From assembly GCA_020638575.1 (NCBI GenBank), contig JACKIH010000003.1, forward strand, positions 3,831,001 to 3,895,000: a stretch of 64,000 bases of DNA. The letters are read 5' to 3'. Shown here in pieces: positions 1 to 7,141 of the stretch. Every line of letters starts with the position of its first letter. Within the stretch, counting starts at the first letter, position 1. Under the pieces are notes generated by a model, which saw only the letters and a program-made list of their open reading frames with translations, did not search any database and was not told the DNA's origin. The DNA is from Rhodospirillaceae bacterium. Lineage in GTDB: Bacteria; Pseudomonadota; Alphaproteobacteria; DSM-16000; Inquilinaceae. The translations under genes and the position numbers were made by a program.

Positions 1-118
1 GCCTACGAGTAGGCGCATCTGGGAGCTCCCGCGGGGGACGGTCGCGCGATTGTGCGTCGTCCGTGTGCCGGGCGGTCCCACATAACGGGGCACCCGCAGG
101 AAGCGAGGAGCCCCAAGG

Positions 119-1342
119 ATGCCCAGCGAACGCTTCACCTTCACCGGCCATGACGGCAGCAGCCTGGCGGCCCGGCTCGATTTGCCGGACGGGCCGGTGC
201 GCGCCCAGGCGCTGTTCGCCCACTGCTTCACTTGCGGCAAGGACATCTTCGCCGCCAACCGCATCGCCGAGACCCTGACCGGCCGCGGCATCGCCGTGCT
301 GCGCTTCGACTTCACCGGGCTCGGCTCCAGCGAGGGCGAGTTCGCCAACACCGATTTCACCTCCAACATCGAGGATCTGGTGGCGGCGGCCACCCATCTG
401 CGCGCGGTGGGGCGGCCGGCCGGCCTGCTGATCGGCCATTCGCTCGGCGGCGCGGCGGTGATCGCCGCGGCGGGCGAATTGCCGGAGGTGAAGGCGGTGG
501 CCACCATCGGCGCACCGGCCGATCCCGGCCATGTCGGCCACCTGTTCGCCCATGCGAAGGACGAGATTGCCGCCAGCGGGTCTGCGGAGGTGAGCGTGGG
601 CGGCCGGCCCTTCCGCATCGGTGCCGGCTTTCTTGAGGACATTGCCGAACAACCGCAGGAGGAACGCCTGCAGCGGCTGCACCGGGCATTGCTGGTGTGC
701 CATGCACCGGGTGACGACATCGTCGGCATCGACAACGCGTCGAAGATCTTCCTCGCCGCGCGCCACCCGAAAAGCTTCGTGTCGCTGGACACCGCCGACC
801 ATCTGCTGTCCAACCGCGCCGACGCCGCCTATGTGGCGGACGTGATCACCGCCTGGGCCGACCGCTACCTGCCGCGCCCGGAGGGAGTGCTGCCGGCGGC
901 CGACCTGCACGGCGATGTGGTGGTGGAGGAAACCGGCCACGGGCGGTTCCAGCAATCGGTACGTGTGGGTAGCCACCGGCTGACGGCCGACGAGCCGCGC
1001 TCGGTCGGCGGCGGCGACACCGGTCCCGGTCCCTACGACCTGCTGCTGGCGGGGCTGGGGGCCTGCACCTCCATGACCATCCGCATGTACGCCGAGCGCA
1101 AGAAGCTGGCGCTCGCCCGCGTGCGGGTGGAGCTCTCCCACGACAAGATCCACGCGGAGGATTGTGAGGACTGCGAGACCAAGGAGGGCAAGGTGGACCG
1201 CATCCGGCGCACCATCCGGCTCACCGGCGATTTGTCGGAGGCCGAGCGGGCGCGGCTGCTTGAGATCGCCGACCGCTGCCCGGTCCACCGTACCCTGGAA
1301 AGCGAGATCAAGGTGGTGACGCGGCTGGGCGAGGGCGCCTGA
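119..1342 (+). CDS. Bifunctional alpha/beta hydrolase - OsmC family fusion protein
   Basis: A 407-residue cytosolic fusion. Residues 1-255 form an alpha/beta hydrolase with the nucleophile elbow GHSLGG (Ser108), a later Asp in HAPGDD and a His in TADHLLS. Residues from about 270 form an OsmC/Ohr-like domain with the two peroxidatic-type cysteines Cys316 (GLGACTSM) and Cys387 (DRCPVHR). OsmC domains reduce organic hydroperoxides with thiols; the hydrolase part presumably acts on an ester or acyl substrate, which cannot be deduced. This domain pair is a known proteobacterial architecture. The start follows a purine-rich GAGGAG a dozen bases upstream. A short inverted repeat (GCCTA-CGAG-TAGGC) at 1-14 may belong to an upstream gene. 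The gene stands alone, converging on the exporter gene behind it. Confidence 0.93.
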   Translation: MPSERFTFTGHDGSSLAARLDLPDGPVRAQALFAHCFTCGKDIFAANRIAETLTGRGIAVLRFDFTGLGSSEGEFANTDFTSNIEDLVAAATHLRAVGRPAGLLIGHSLGGAAVIAAAGELPEVKAVATIGAPADPGHVGHLFAHAKDEIAASGSAEVSVGGRPFRIGAGFLEDIAEQPQEERLQRLHRALLVCHAPGDDIVGIDNASKIFLAARHPKSFVSLDTADHLLSNRADAAYVADVITAWADRYLPRPEGVLPAADLHGDVVVEETGHGRFQQSVRVGSHRLTADEPRSVGGGDTGPGPYDLLLAGLGACTSMTIRMYAERKKLALARVRVELSHDKIHAEDCEDCETKEGKVDRIRRTIRLTGDLSEAERARLLEIADRCPVHRTLESEIKVVTRLGEGA

Positions 1343-1353
1343 CCGCGGGCGGG

Positions 1354-1992
1354 TCAGGCCGCTTCCGGCACCCGCCGCCATTCGCGCAGGGCCTGCACGC
1401 CGATCTGGCTGGCCGACCAAAGGAACAGCCCGGCCATCACCGCGGCGACGATCAGATCCGGCCAGCCGGTCGCCGTGCCCCATACGCCGAGCGCTGCGGC
1501 CATCACCGCCACATTGCCGATGGCGTCGTTGCGCGAACACAGCCAGACCGACCGCACATTGGCGTCGCCGTCCTTGTAGCGCACCAGCAGCAGCACGGAG
1601 GCCACATTGGCCGCCAGCGCCAGCACACCCACGGCGCCCATCACCTCGGCTTCCGGCAGGCCCAGCACCAGCACGCGGTAGGCGGTGGAGCCCGCCACCC
1701 ACAGGCCCATCGCCAGCAGCGATCCCGCCTTGGCGAGGGCTGCCCCGGCGCGCACCCGCAGCGAGGCGCCGATCACCGCCAGCGACAGCCCGTAGGTCAT
1801 GGCATCGCCGAAGAAGTCCAGCGCGTCGGCCTGCAACGCCTGGGAGCGTGCCACCTGGCCGGCCGTCATCTCCACGCCGAACATGGCGGCGTTGATGGCG
1901 ATCACCGCCCACAGGCGGCGGCGATAGTCCGCCGACAGCCCATCGAAGCGGTTGTCGTCGCCGTGGTCGTGATGTCCGCAGCAGGCACCCAA
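1354..1992 (-). CDS. CDF-family cation efflux protein
   Basis: An inner-membrane cation diffusion facilitator-like exporter with five or six predicted membrane helices. The usual metal-binding pairs are altered: the helix 2 motif reads LDFFGDAMTY (Asp-x3-Asp) and the helix 5 motif reads SRNDAIGN. The N-terminus CCGHHDHGDD is a short Cys/His-rich metal-binding patch. I place the start at the TTG at 1992 because it has GGAGG eight bases upstream. The longer alternative TTG at 2040 would lie inside the -10 element of the promoter described below. The gene is divergent from a MerR regulator with Cys residues of the Zn/Cd/Pb type, so it probably exports a divalent cation when that regulator is metal-loaded. 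The exact metal is unknown. Confidence 0.88.
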   Translation of the reverse strand: MGACCGHHDHGDDNRFDGLSADYRRRLWAVIAINAAMFGVEMTAGQVARSQALQADALDFFGDAMTYGLSLAVIGASLRVRAGAALAKAGSLLAMGLWVAGSTAYRVLVLGLPEAEVMGAVGVLALAANVASVLLLVRYKDGDANVRSVWLCSRNDAIGNVAVMAAALGVWGTATGWPDLIVAAVMAGLFLWSASQIGVQALREWRRVPEAA

Positions 1993-2039
1993 TTGCGCTG
2001 CCTCCGGGTTTCGGGGCGCCCTTGCCGGGCGATGGGTCA

Positions 2040-2070
2040 ACCCTAATGTCTCTAGCGGCTATAGGTTCAA
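2040..2070 (-). promoter_or_regulatory. MerR-type promoter/operator between exporter and regulator
   Basis: Read on the minus strand there is TTGAAC (2065-2070), a 19-base spacer and TAGGGT (2040-2045). Long spacers of 19-20 bases are the hallmark of MerR-controlled promoters. The -35 runs straight into ACCTATAG-CCG-CTAGAG, an imperfect dyad closely resembling CadR/PbrR operators (CCTATAG-TGG-CTACAG). The promoter faces the exporter and its expected transcript start, near 2033, is compatible with a TTG start at 1992. Confidence 0.6.
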
Positions 2071-2080
2071 GGGCAAATCC

Positions 2081-2590
2081 ATGCTGTCCATCGGCGAACT
2101 GGCGAAGGCCACCGGCGTGAAGGTACCGACCATCCGCTACTACGAGCAGATGGGGTTGATCGACGCCCCGGTGCGCTCGGAAGGCAATCAGCGCCGCTAC
2201 ACCCCGGCCCAGGCGGAGCGGTTGGGCTTCATCAAGCACGCCCGCGATCTGGGGCTCCGTATCGAAGCGATCCGCGAACTGGTGCGCCTGAGCGCCCATC
2301 CCGACCAGCCTTGTGCGGATGCCGACCGCATCGCCGCGGAACATCTGGCGGCGGTGCGGGCGCGGATTGTCCGCCTCCGCCGGCTGGAAGCGGAGCTTGA
2401 GCGCATCGTCGCGGGCTGTGCCGAGGACCACCAGGTGCGCGACTGCCATGTGCTGCAGGCGCTGGGCGACCATTCGCTGTGCGCGGACGAGCACGGACCG
2501 GTGGACCCGGCCGCCCTCGACGCCGCTGCCCTCGACGCCGCTGCCCTCGATCCTGCCCCTGCCCCTGCGGCTGCCGCTACGGCGCGGTGA
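2081..2590 (+). CDS. MerR-family metal-responsive regulator (ZntR/CadR-like)
   Basis: A 169-residue DNA-binding activator. The N-terminal winged helix reads MLSIGELAKATGVKVPTIRY and is followed by the coiled-coil dimerization helix. Cysteines sit where Zn/Cd/Pb sensors of this family bind metal: one in HPDQPCADAD at the start of the dimerization helix, and a C-terminal pair in the metal-binding loop (CAEDHQVRDC). This argues against a redox or drug sensor. The C-terminus is a low-complexity Ala/Asp/Pro tail with a repeated DAAAL unit. It is divergent from the CDF exporter, which it presumably activates. Its last 14 bases overlap the 3-prime end of the convergent VOC gene. Confidence 0.92.
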   Translation: MLSIGELAKATGVKVPTIRYYEQMGLIDAPVRSEGNQRRYTPAQAERLGFIKHARDLGLRIEAIRELVRLSAHPDQPCADADRIAAEHLAAVRARIVRLRRLEAELERIVAGCAEDHQVRDCHVLQALGDHSLCADEHGPVDPAALDAAALDAAALDPAPAPAAAATAR

Positions 2591-2999
2591 GGCGCCCGGC
2601 GTCGTCGAGCGGGAAGAAGGGGTTGTAGGCCACCTCCCACAGGTGCCCGTCGGGGTCGGCGAAGTGGCCGGAATAGCCGCCCCAGAACACCGTCTGGCCC
2701 GGCTTCACCAGGGTGGCGCCGGCCGCCAGCGCTTCGGCCAGGGTGGCGTCCACCGCCGCTTCGGAGCGCACATTGTGGGCCAGCGTGATGCCGGAAAAGC
2801 CGGCCCCCTCGGCCGGCACCCCGGCATCCTCCGCCAGGGCCGTGCGGCCGTAGAGGCCCAGGACAATTCCCCCCAGATTGAAGAACGCCACCTGCTCGTT
2901 GCCGGACGCGGCCGCCGGCCAGCCCAGCCGTTCGTAGAAGGCGCGGGCGCGCGCCAGATCGGCGACCCCCAGGGTCACCAGGCTTAAACGTTGCTCCAT
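2577..2999 (-). CDS. VOC (glyoxalase/bleomycin resistance) family protein
   Basis: A 140-residue small cytosolic protein of the vicinal oxygen chelate superfamily, with paired beta-alpha-beta-beta-beta modules. Typical segments are VTLGVADLARARAFYERLGW at the N-terminus and FADPDGHLWEVAYNPFF near the C-terminus, which carries the usual metal-ligand Glu. Such proteins are often annotated as dioxygenase-like or glyoxalase-like. No substrate can be assigned here. The gene is divergent from the MocR regulator and shares its intergenic region, so it could be under the same operators. Its 3-prime end overlaps the MerR gene by 14 bases. Confidence 0.9.
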   Translation of the reverse strand: MEQRLSLVTLGVADLARARAFYERLGWPAAASGNEQVAFFNLGGIVLGLYGRTALAEDAGVPAEGAGFSGITLAHNVRSEAAVDATLAEALAAGATLVKPGQTVFWGGYSGHFADPDGHLWEVAYNPFFPLDDAGRLTAP

Positions 3000-3084
3000 C
3001 TCGATTTTTCCCGCCCATTCGCCATCGTGATTGTGCCGATCCTACCAGATATTCATGATTTGTTCTAGTTTCTCGTTCCAAACA

Positions 3085-3158
3085 ATTGTCCCGAAACAAC
3101 ATAGCGATTGTCCCAATCAATGCGTTGCGGTCATGATCCTAAGGGGACAAATTGTTCC
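3085..3158. promoter_or_regulatory. Phased ATTGTCCC repeats, candidate MocR operators
   Basis: ATTGTCCC occurs at 3085-3092 and 3107-3114, exactly 22 bases (about two helical turns) apart. A third, ATTGTTCC, lies at 3151-3158, 44 bases after the second and inside the near-palindrome GGGACAAATTGTTCC (3144-3158). MocR/PdxR regulators are known to bind direct repeats plus an inverted half-site near their own promoters. Assigning these repeats to the adjacent regulator is inference. Confidence 0.5.
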
Positions 3159-3172
3159 GCAGGAGAGCCACG

Positions 3173-4579
3173 ATGGGACGCGACTGGGTGGAAACGTCAT
3201 GGCTGCCGGACCTCAACGGTCGCAGCGGCCCCAAATATTTGCGCATCGCCGATGCCATGGCCGAGGACATCTACGGGGGCCGGCTGGTGGATGGCGCCCG
3301 CCTGCCCACCCACCGTGACCTGGCCTGGCGGCTCGGCGTCACCGTGGGCACCGTCACCCGCGCCTATCTGGAAGGCGAGCGCCGCGGCCTGATCGTCGGC
3401 GAGGTGGGGCGCGGCAGCTTCGTGCGCGCCGGTGCCCGCATGTCCAGTGCGGTGGAGATGCCGCGGCCGGGCGACGAGGACACCATCGAGTTGGGCGTCA
3501 ACCGCACGCCGCCGGGGCTGATGGCCGACGCGGTGGCCGAGGGGCTGGTGCGGCTGGCCGGCCTGCGCGACATCGACCAGCTGCTCAACTACCACGCGTC
3601 GGGCGGCCTGCCGCGCCACCGTGCCGCCTGCGCGCGCTGGCTGGAAACCCGCGGGCTCTATGCCTCGGCCGACCAGGTGGCGGTGACCAGCGGGGCCGAA
3701 CACGCGATCGCCGCCAGCCTGATGGCCTTCAACGATCCCGGCGCGCCGGTGCTGGTGGAGCCGCTGACCTGGAGCGGCACGCGCGCGCTCGCCACGATGC
3801 TGCGCATGCCGCTGCGCGCCGTGCCGATGGACGAGGAGGGCATCACGCCCGACGGCCTGGATGCGCAGATCCGCGCGTCGGGTGCCCGCATCGCCTATCT
3901 CCAGCCCACCGTGCACAACCCCACCACCGCGGTGATGTCCATGGAGCGCCGGCGCGAGGTCGCGGAGGTGATCCGCCGCCACGGCATCCTGGTGATCGAG
4001 GACGACGTCTACGGCCTGCTGCACCCCGATGCACCGGCGCCGCTGGCCTCCCTGGTGCCCGAACAGGTGATCTACGCCACCTCGGCCTCCAAGGTGCTGT
4101 CGCCGGGCCTGCGGGTCGGCTGCGCCCTGCTGCCCGATGCCCAGGCGGCGCGCTTCGCCGTCGCCGCGCGGGCGGTGAACTGGATGGCGCCACCGCCCAT
4201 GGCCGCCCTGCTCAGCTTCTGGGTGGAGGATGGCGTGGCGCTGGACATGACCAAGCGCATCCGCGAGGAGGTGGCGGTCCGCCTGGCCATCGCCAAGGAG
4301 ATCCTGGCGGGGCTGGATATGCGGAGCTGTGCCGGCGCCTTCCACGTCTGGCTCACCCTGCCGGAACCGTGGCGCGCGCGCGAACTGGTGGCGGCCGCAC
4401 GGCGCCAGGGCCTGACGCTGATGGATACCGAGATGTTCGTGCCCGGGCGCAACACCACGCCCCATGCGGTGCGGGTGTCCATCACGGCACCGCGCAGCCA
4501 CGACGAGCTGCGCACCGGCTTCAGCCGCCTGCGCGCCATCCTCTCGGCTCCGCCGGAAATCCGCCTGATGGAAGCGTAA
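3173..4579 (+). CDS. MocR/PdxR-type GntR regulator with aminotransferase domain
   Basis: A 468-residue transcription factor. The N-terminal GntR winged helix covers about residues 20-90 and includes THRDLAWRLGVTVGTVTRAY. A fold-type I aminotransferase domain follows with the PLP-binding lysine Lys307 in ATSASKVLSPG and the Asp of IEDDVYGLL. In this family the aminotransferase part senses pyridoxal phosphate or amino-acid-PLP adducts. I chose the ATG at 3173 over the upstream TTG at 3152 because AGGAG precedes it by a normal spacing. The next two genes, a PaiB-like flavoprotein and a pyridoxal kinase, follow on the same strand, so a role in vitamin B6 homeostasis (PdxR-like) is likely, though it is not proven by the sequence. 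Confidence 0.93.
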   Translation: MGRDWVETSWLPDLNGRSGPKYLRIADAMAEDIYGGRLVDGARLPTHRDLAWRLGVTVGTVTRAYLEGERRGLIVGEVGRGSFVRAGARMSSAVEMPRPGDEDTIELGVNRTPPGLMADAVAEGLVRLAGLRDIDQLLNYHASGGLPRHRAACARWLETRGLYASADQVAVTSGAEHAIAASLMAFNDPGAPVLVEPLTWSGTRALATMLRMPLRAVPMDEEGITPDGLDAQIRASGARIAYLQPTVHNPTTAVMSMERRREVAEVIRRHGILVIEDDVYGLLHPDAPAPLASLVPEQVIYATSASKVLSPGLRVGCALLPDAQAARFAVAARAVNWMAPPPMAALLSFWVEDGVALDMTKRIREEVAVRLAIAKEILAGLDMRSCAGAFHVWLTLPEPWRARELVAAARRQGLTLMDTEMFVPGRNTTPHAVRVSITAPRSHDELRTGFSRLRAILSAPPEIRLMEA

Positions 4580-4582
4580 TCG

Positions 4583-5203
4583 ATGTACGTCCCCAAGCCC
4601 TTCCAGGAGGACGATCCGGACCGGCTGATGGAGGCCATCCGGGCGCACCCCTTCGCGCTGCTGGTGAGTGCCGGGCCCGAGGGGCCGGAAACCACCCATT
4701 TGCCGGTGCTGCCGGCCGAGGGGCAGCCGCTGCGCCTTCTTACCCACATGGCGCGGGCCAACCCGCAGTGGCGAGCGATCGACGCCGATCCGCGCGTCCG
4801 CGTGGTGTTCGCCGGGCCCCACGGCTATGTGTCGCCGCGCTGGTACGCCACCGCCGCCCAGGTGCCGACCTGGAACTACGTGGCGGTGCACGCGCTGGGC
4901 CGCGCCCGCCTGGTGCACGACCCTGCCGAGCTGGAGACGATGGTGGCCGATCTGGCTGCCGCCTTCGAAGGCGGCGGTCCGGACGCCTGGACGCTCGCCC
5001 GCCTGCCGGACAGCGTCAAACAGGCGCTGCTTGCCAACATCGTCGGCGTGGAGGTGGCGGTGGAGCGCCTGGTGGGAAGCTGGAAGCTCAACCAGAACAA
5101 GCGCCCGGCCGACCGCGCCGGGGTGATCGAAGCGCTCGCCGCCAGCCCGCGGGCCGAAGACGCCGCATTGCGTGCTGCCATGCAGGCAGTGCCGGTCGAC
5201 TGA
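4583..5203 (+). CDS. PaiB-like FMN-binding split-barrel protein
   Basis: A 206-residue soluble protein of the FMN-binding negative transcriptional regulator (PaiB) family, related in fold to pyridoxamine-phosphate oxidase. It begins MYVPKPFQEDD, the characteristic family start. HPFALLVSAGPEGPETTHLP and the segment around GPHGYVSPRWYA are strand regions typical of the family. The C-terminus WKLNQNKRPADRAGVIEAL is also diagnostic. It starts 3 bases after the MocR stop codon, so it is co-transcribed. Family members are called negative regulators because of the Bacillus PaiB precedent. In this B6 context a flavin-dependent role related to pyridoxine phosphate is an alternative that I cannot decide. 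Confidence 0.92.
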   Translation: MYVPKPFQEDDPDRLMEAIRAHPFALLVSAGPEGPETTHLPVLPAEGQPLRLLTHMARANPQWRAIDADPRVRVVFAGPHGYVSPRWYATAAQVPTWNYVAVHALGRARLVHDPAELETMVADLAAAFEGGGPDAWTLARLPDSVKQALLANIVGVEVAVERLVGSWKLNQNKRPADRAGVIEALAASPRAEDAALRAAMQAVPVD

Positions 5204-5250
5204 CCAACCCCGACCCTGCCACCCTGTCCCGACCGTCCGAAGTCTCCGCC

Positions 5251-6105
5251 ATGTTCAACATCCTGTCGATCCAGTCCTCGGTGGCCTATGGCCATGTCGG
5301 CAACAGTGCCGCGGTGTTTCCGTTGCAGCGCCTGGGCATCGAGGTGTGGCCGGTGATCACCGTGCATTTCTCCAACCACACCGGCTACGGCGCCTGGCGC
5401 GGCCCGGTGCTGGGGCCGGACGACATCGCCGATGTGCTCACCGGCATCGAGGAGCGCGGCGTACTGCCCGCCTGCAACGCCGTGCTCAGCGGCTATATGG
5501 GCGATGCCGCCCTGGGCCGGCTGATCGTCGATGCCGCCGCCAAGGTGAAGGCGCTCAACCCGCAAGCGCTCTATTGCTGCGATCCGGTGATGGGCGATGT
5601 CGGCCGCGGCTTCTTCGTGCGCCCCGGCATCCCCGACTTCATGCGCCAGACCGCGGTGCCGGCGGCCGACATCATCACGCCCAACCTGTTCGAGCTGGAG
5701 TTCCTGACGGGCCACACTGTGACCTCGCTGGACACCGCCCTGGCCGCCGCCGATGCCGCCCGCGCCCTGGGGCCGCGCCTGGTGCTGGTGACCAGCCTGC
5801 ACCGCGACGACGCTGCGGCGGACACGGTGGAGATGCTGGCGGTGGGACCGGACGGCGCCTGGCTGGTGGCCACACCCTTGCTCGACCTCTCGGTCAACGG
5901 GGCAGGGGATGCCACCGCCGCCCTGTTCCTCGCCCACTACCTGAAGACCGGCTCGGCCGAACGCGCGCTGGTGAAGACCGCGGCATCGGTGTTCGCGGTG
6001 ATGGAAGCGACGTTGGCCGCCGGGGCCCGCGAAATCCAGCTCATCGCCGCCCAGGACGTGCTGGCCGATCCGCCCGACCGCTTTCCCGCCAGGCAGCTCC
6101 GATGA
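5251..6105 (+). CDS. pdxY: Pyridoxal kinase
   Basis: A 284-residue enzyme that phosphorylates pyridoxal with ATP in the B6 salvage pathway. It opens with ILSIQSSVAYGHVGNSAA, the signature start of PdxK/PdxY, and contains CDPVMGD and the ribokinase-fold catalytic motif NGAGDAT with Asp220. The length matches PdxY (about 287). The reading frame is open far upstream of 5251, but that part is a shadow of the preceding genes; the ATG at 5251 is the family start. The stop codon overlaps the ATG of the EamA transporter (ATGA), indicating translational coupling within the B6 operon. Confidence 0.95.
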   Translation: MFNILSIQSSVAYGHVGNSAAVFPLQRLGIEVWPVITVHFSNHTGYGAWRGPVLGPDDIADVLTGIEERGVLPACNAVLSGYMGDAALGRLIVDAAAKVKALNPQALYCCDPVMGDVGRGFFVRPGIPDFMRQTAVPAADIITPNLFELEFLTGHTVTSLDTALAAADAARALGPRLVLVTSLHRDDAAADTVEMLAVGPDGAWLVATPLLDLSVNGAGDATAALFLAHYLKTGSAERALVKTAASVFAVMEATLAAGAREIQLIAAQDVLADPPDRFPARQLR

Positions 6106-7067
6106 CCGCATTGCCGCAAGCTCCCGACGCCCGGGAGATGGACTTCGAAACACCGGCCGCCGCTTCGCCGCGGCTCGCCTACCTGCTGCTCGCCATCGCC
6201 CCCCTGTGCATGGCCTCCAACGTGGTGATCGGCAGGGCGGCCGCCGATACCGTGCCGCCGGTGGCGCTCGCCTTCTGGCGCTGGGCGACGGCGACGGCCC
6301 TGCTGATGCCGTTTGCCCTGCCCAGCCTGTGGCGCTACCGCCGCGTGCTGTGGGCCACGGCGCCGCGCGTGCTGGCGCTGGGGCTGACCGGCATGGCCCT
6401 GTCCGCCAGCTTCGTCTACACCGGCGTCAGCCACACCACGGCGGCCAATGCCGGCCTGATCTACGCCATTTCGCCGGTGCTGATCGTGCTGATCGGCGTG
6501 ATCTTCCGTGGCGAGAGTGTGAACTGGCGGCAGATCGCCGGCATTGCGCTGGCCATCGCCGGTGTCGTCGTCATCGTCACCCGTGGCGACCCCGCCTACC
6601 TGCTGGACCTGCAGGTCAACCAGGGCGACCTGTGGGTGATGGGGGCGGCCCTGAGCTGGGCGATCTATTCGGTGCTGTTGCGCGAGGGTGCGGTGCCGGT
6701 GCCGACGTTGCCCATGTTCGCCATCACCGCGTTGGCTGGCGTGGTCTGCCTGGCGCCGGCCTATGCGGTGGACCGCTGGATCAGTGCGCCGATCGACTGG
6801 ACGTGGGAGGCCATCGCCAGCGTCGCCGGGGTGGCGGTGATCTCTTCGGTCCTGGCCTTCGGGCTCTACCAGATCGGCATCCGCGCCGTCGGGCCGGCGC
6901 GGGCCGGTGTGTTCAACTACCTGATCCCGGTCTATGCGGTGGTGCTGGGGGTGGCGATCCTCGGCGAGACCCTGGCGGTGTTCCACGGGCTCGGCCTGGC
7001 GCTGATCTTGCCGGGGCTGCTGCTGGCCGGCCTGCGCCGCTCCGCCCGGCTGGCCAAGCCCCTGTAA
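6102..7067 (+). CDS. EamA/DMT-family transporter
   Basis: A 321-residue inner-membrane protein with ten predicted helices in two EamA repeats. The first begins around LAIAPLCMASNVVIGRAAA and the second around LWVMGAALSWAIYSVLL. DMT carriers export metabolites such as amino acids, nucleosides or drugs. The substrate cannot be read from the sequence. Its start codon overlaps the pyridoxal kinase stop, so it belongs to the MocR-PaiB-PdxY unit. That raises the possibility that it moves a B6 vitamer or related compound, which is inference only. Confidence 0.92.
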   Translation: MTALPQAPDAREMDFETPAAASPRLAYLLLAIAPLCMASNVVIGRAAADTVPPVALAFWRWATATALLMPFALPSLWRYRRVLWATAPRVLALGLTGMALSASFVYTGVSHTTAANAGLIYAISPVLIVLIGVIFRGESVNWRQIAGIALAIAGVVVIVTRGDPAYLLDLQVNQGDLWVMGAALSWAIYSVLLREGAVPVPTLPMFAITALAGVVCLAPAYAVDRWISAPIDWTWEAIASVAGVAVISSVLAFGLYQIGIRAVGPARAGVFNYLIPVYAVVLGVAILGETLAVFHGLGLALILPGLLLAGLRRSARLAKPL

Positions 7068-7141
7068 AATATCGTGGGTTTCTGCCCGTTTCGGGCCGGT
7101 AACCGATTCAAGAACGGAGCAAACCGCTCTATCTGTTTTCC

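Noticed and set aside
3197..4918. 573-codon minus-strand frame opposite the MocR and PaiB genes
   Set aside because: Composition is dominated by Arg, His and Gly as in other antisense shadows, while the plus strand has clear GntR/aminotransferase and PaiB signatures.
4369..5250. Open upstream extension of the pyridoxal kinase frame
   Set aside because: It overlaps the MocR and PaiB genes entirely, and the family N-terminus starts exactly at 5251.
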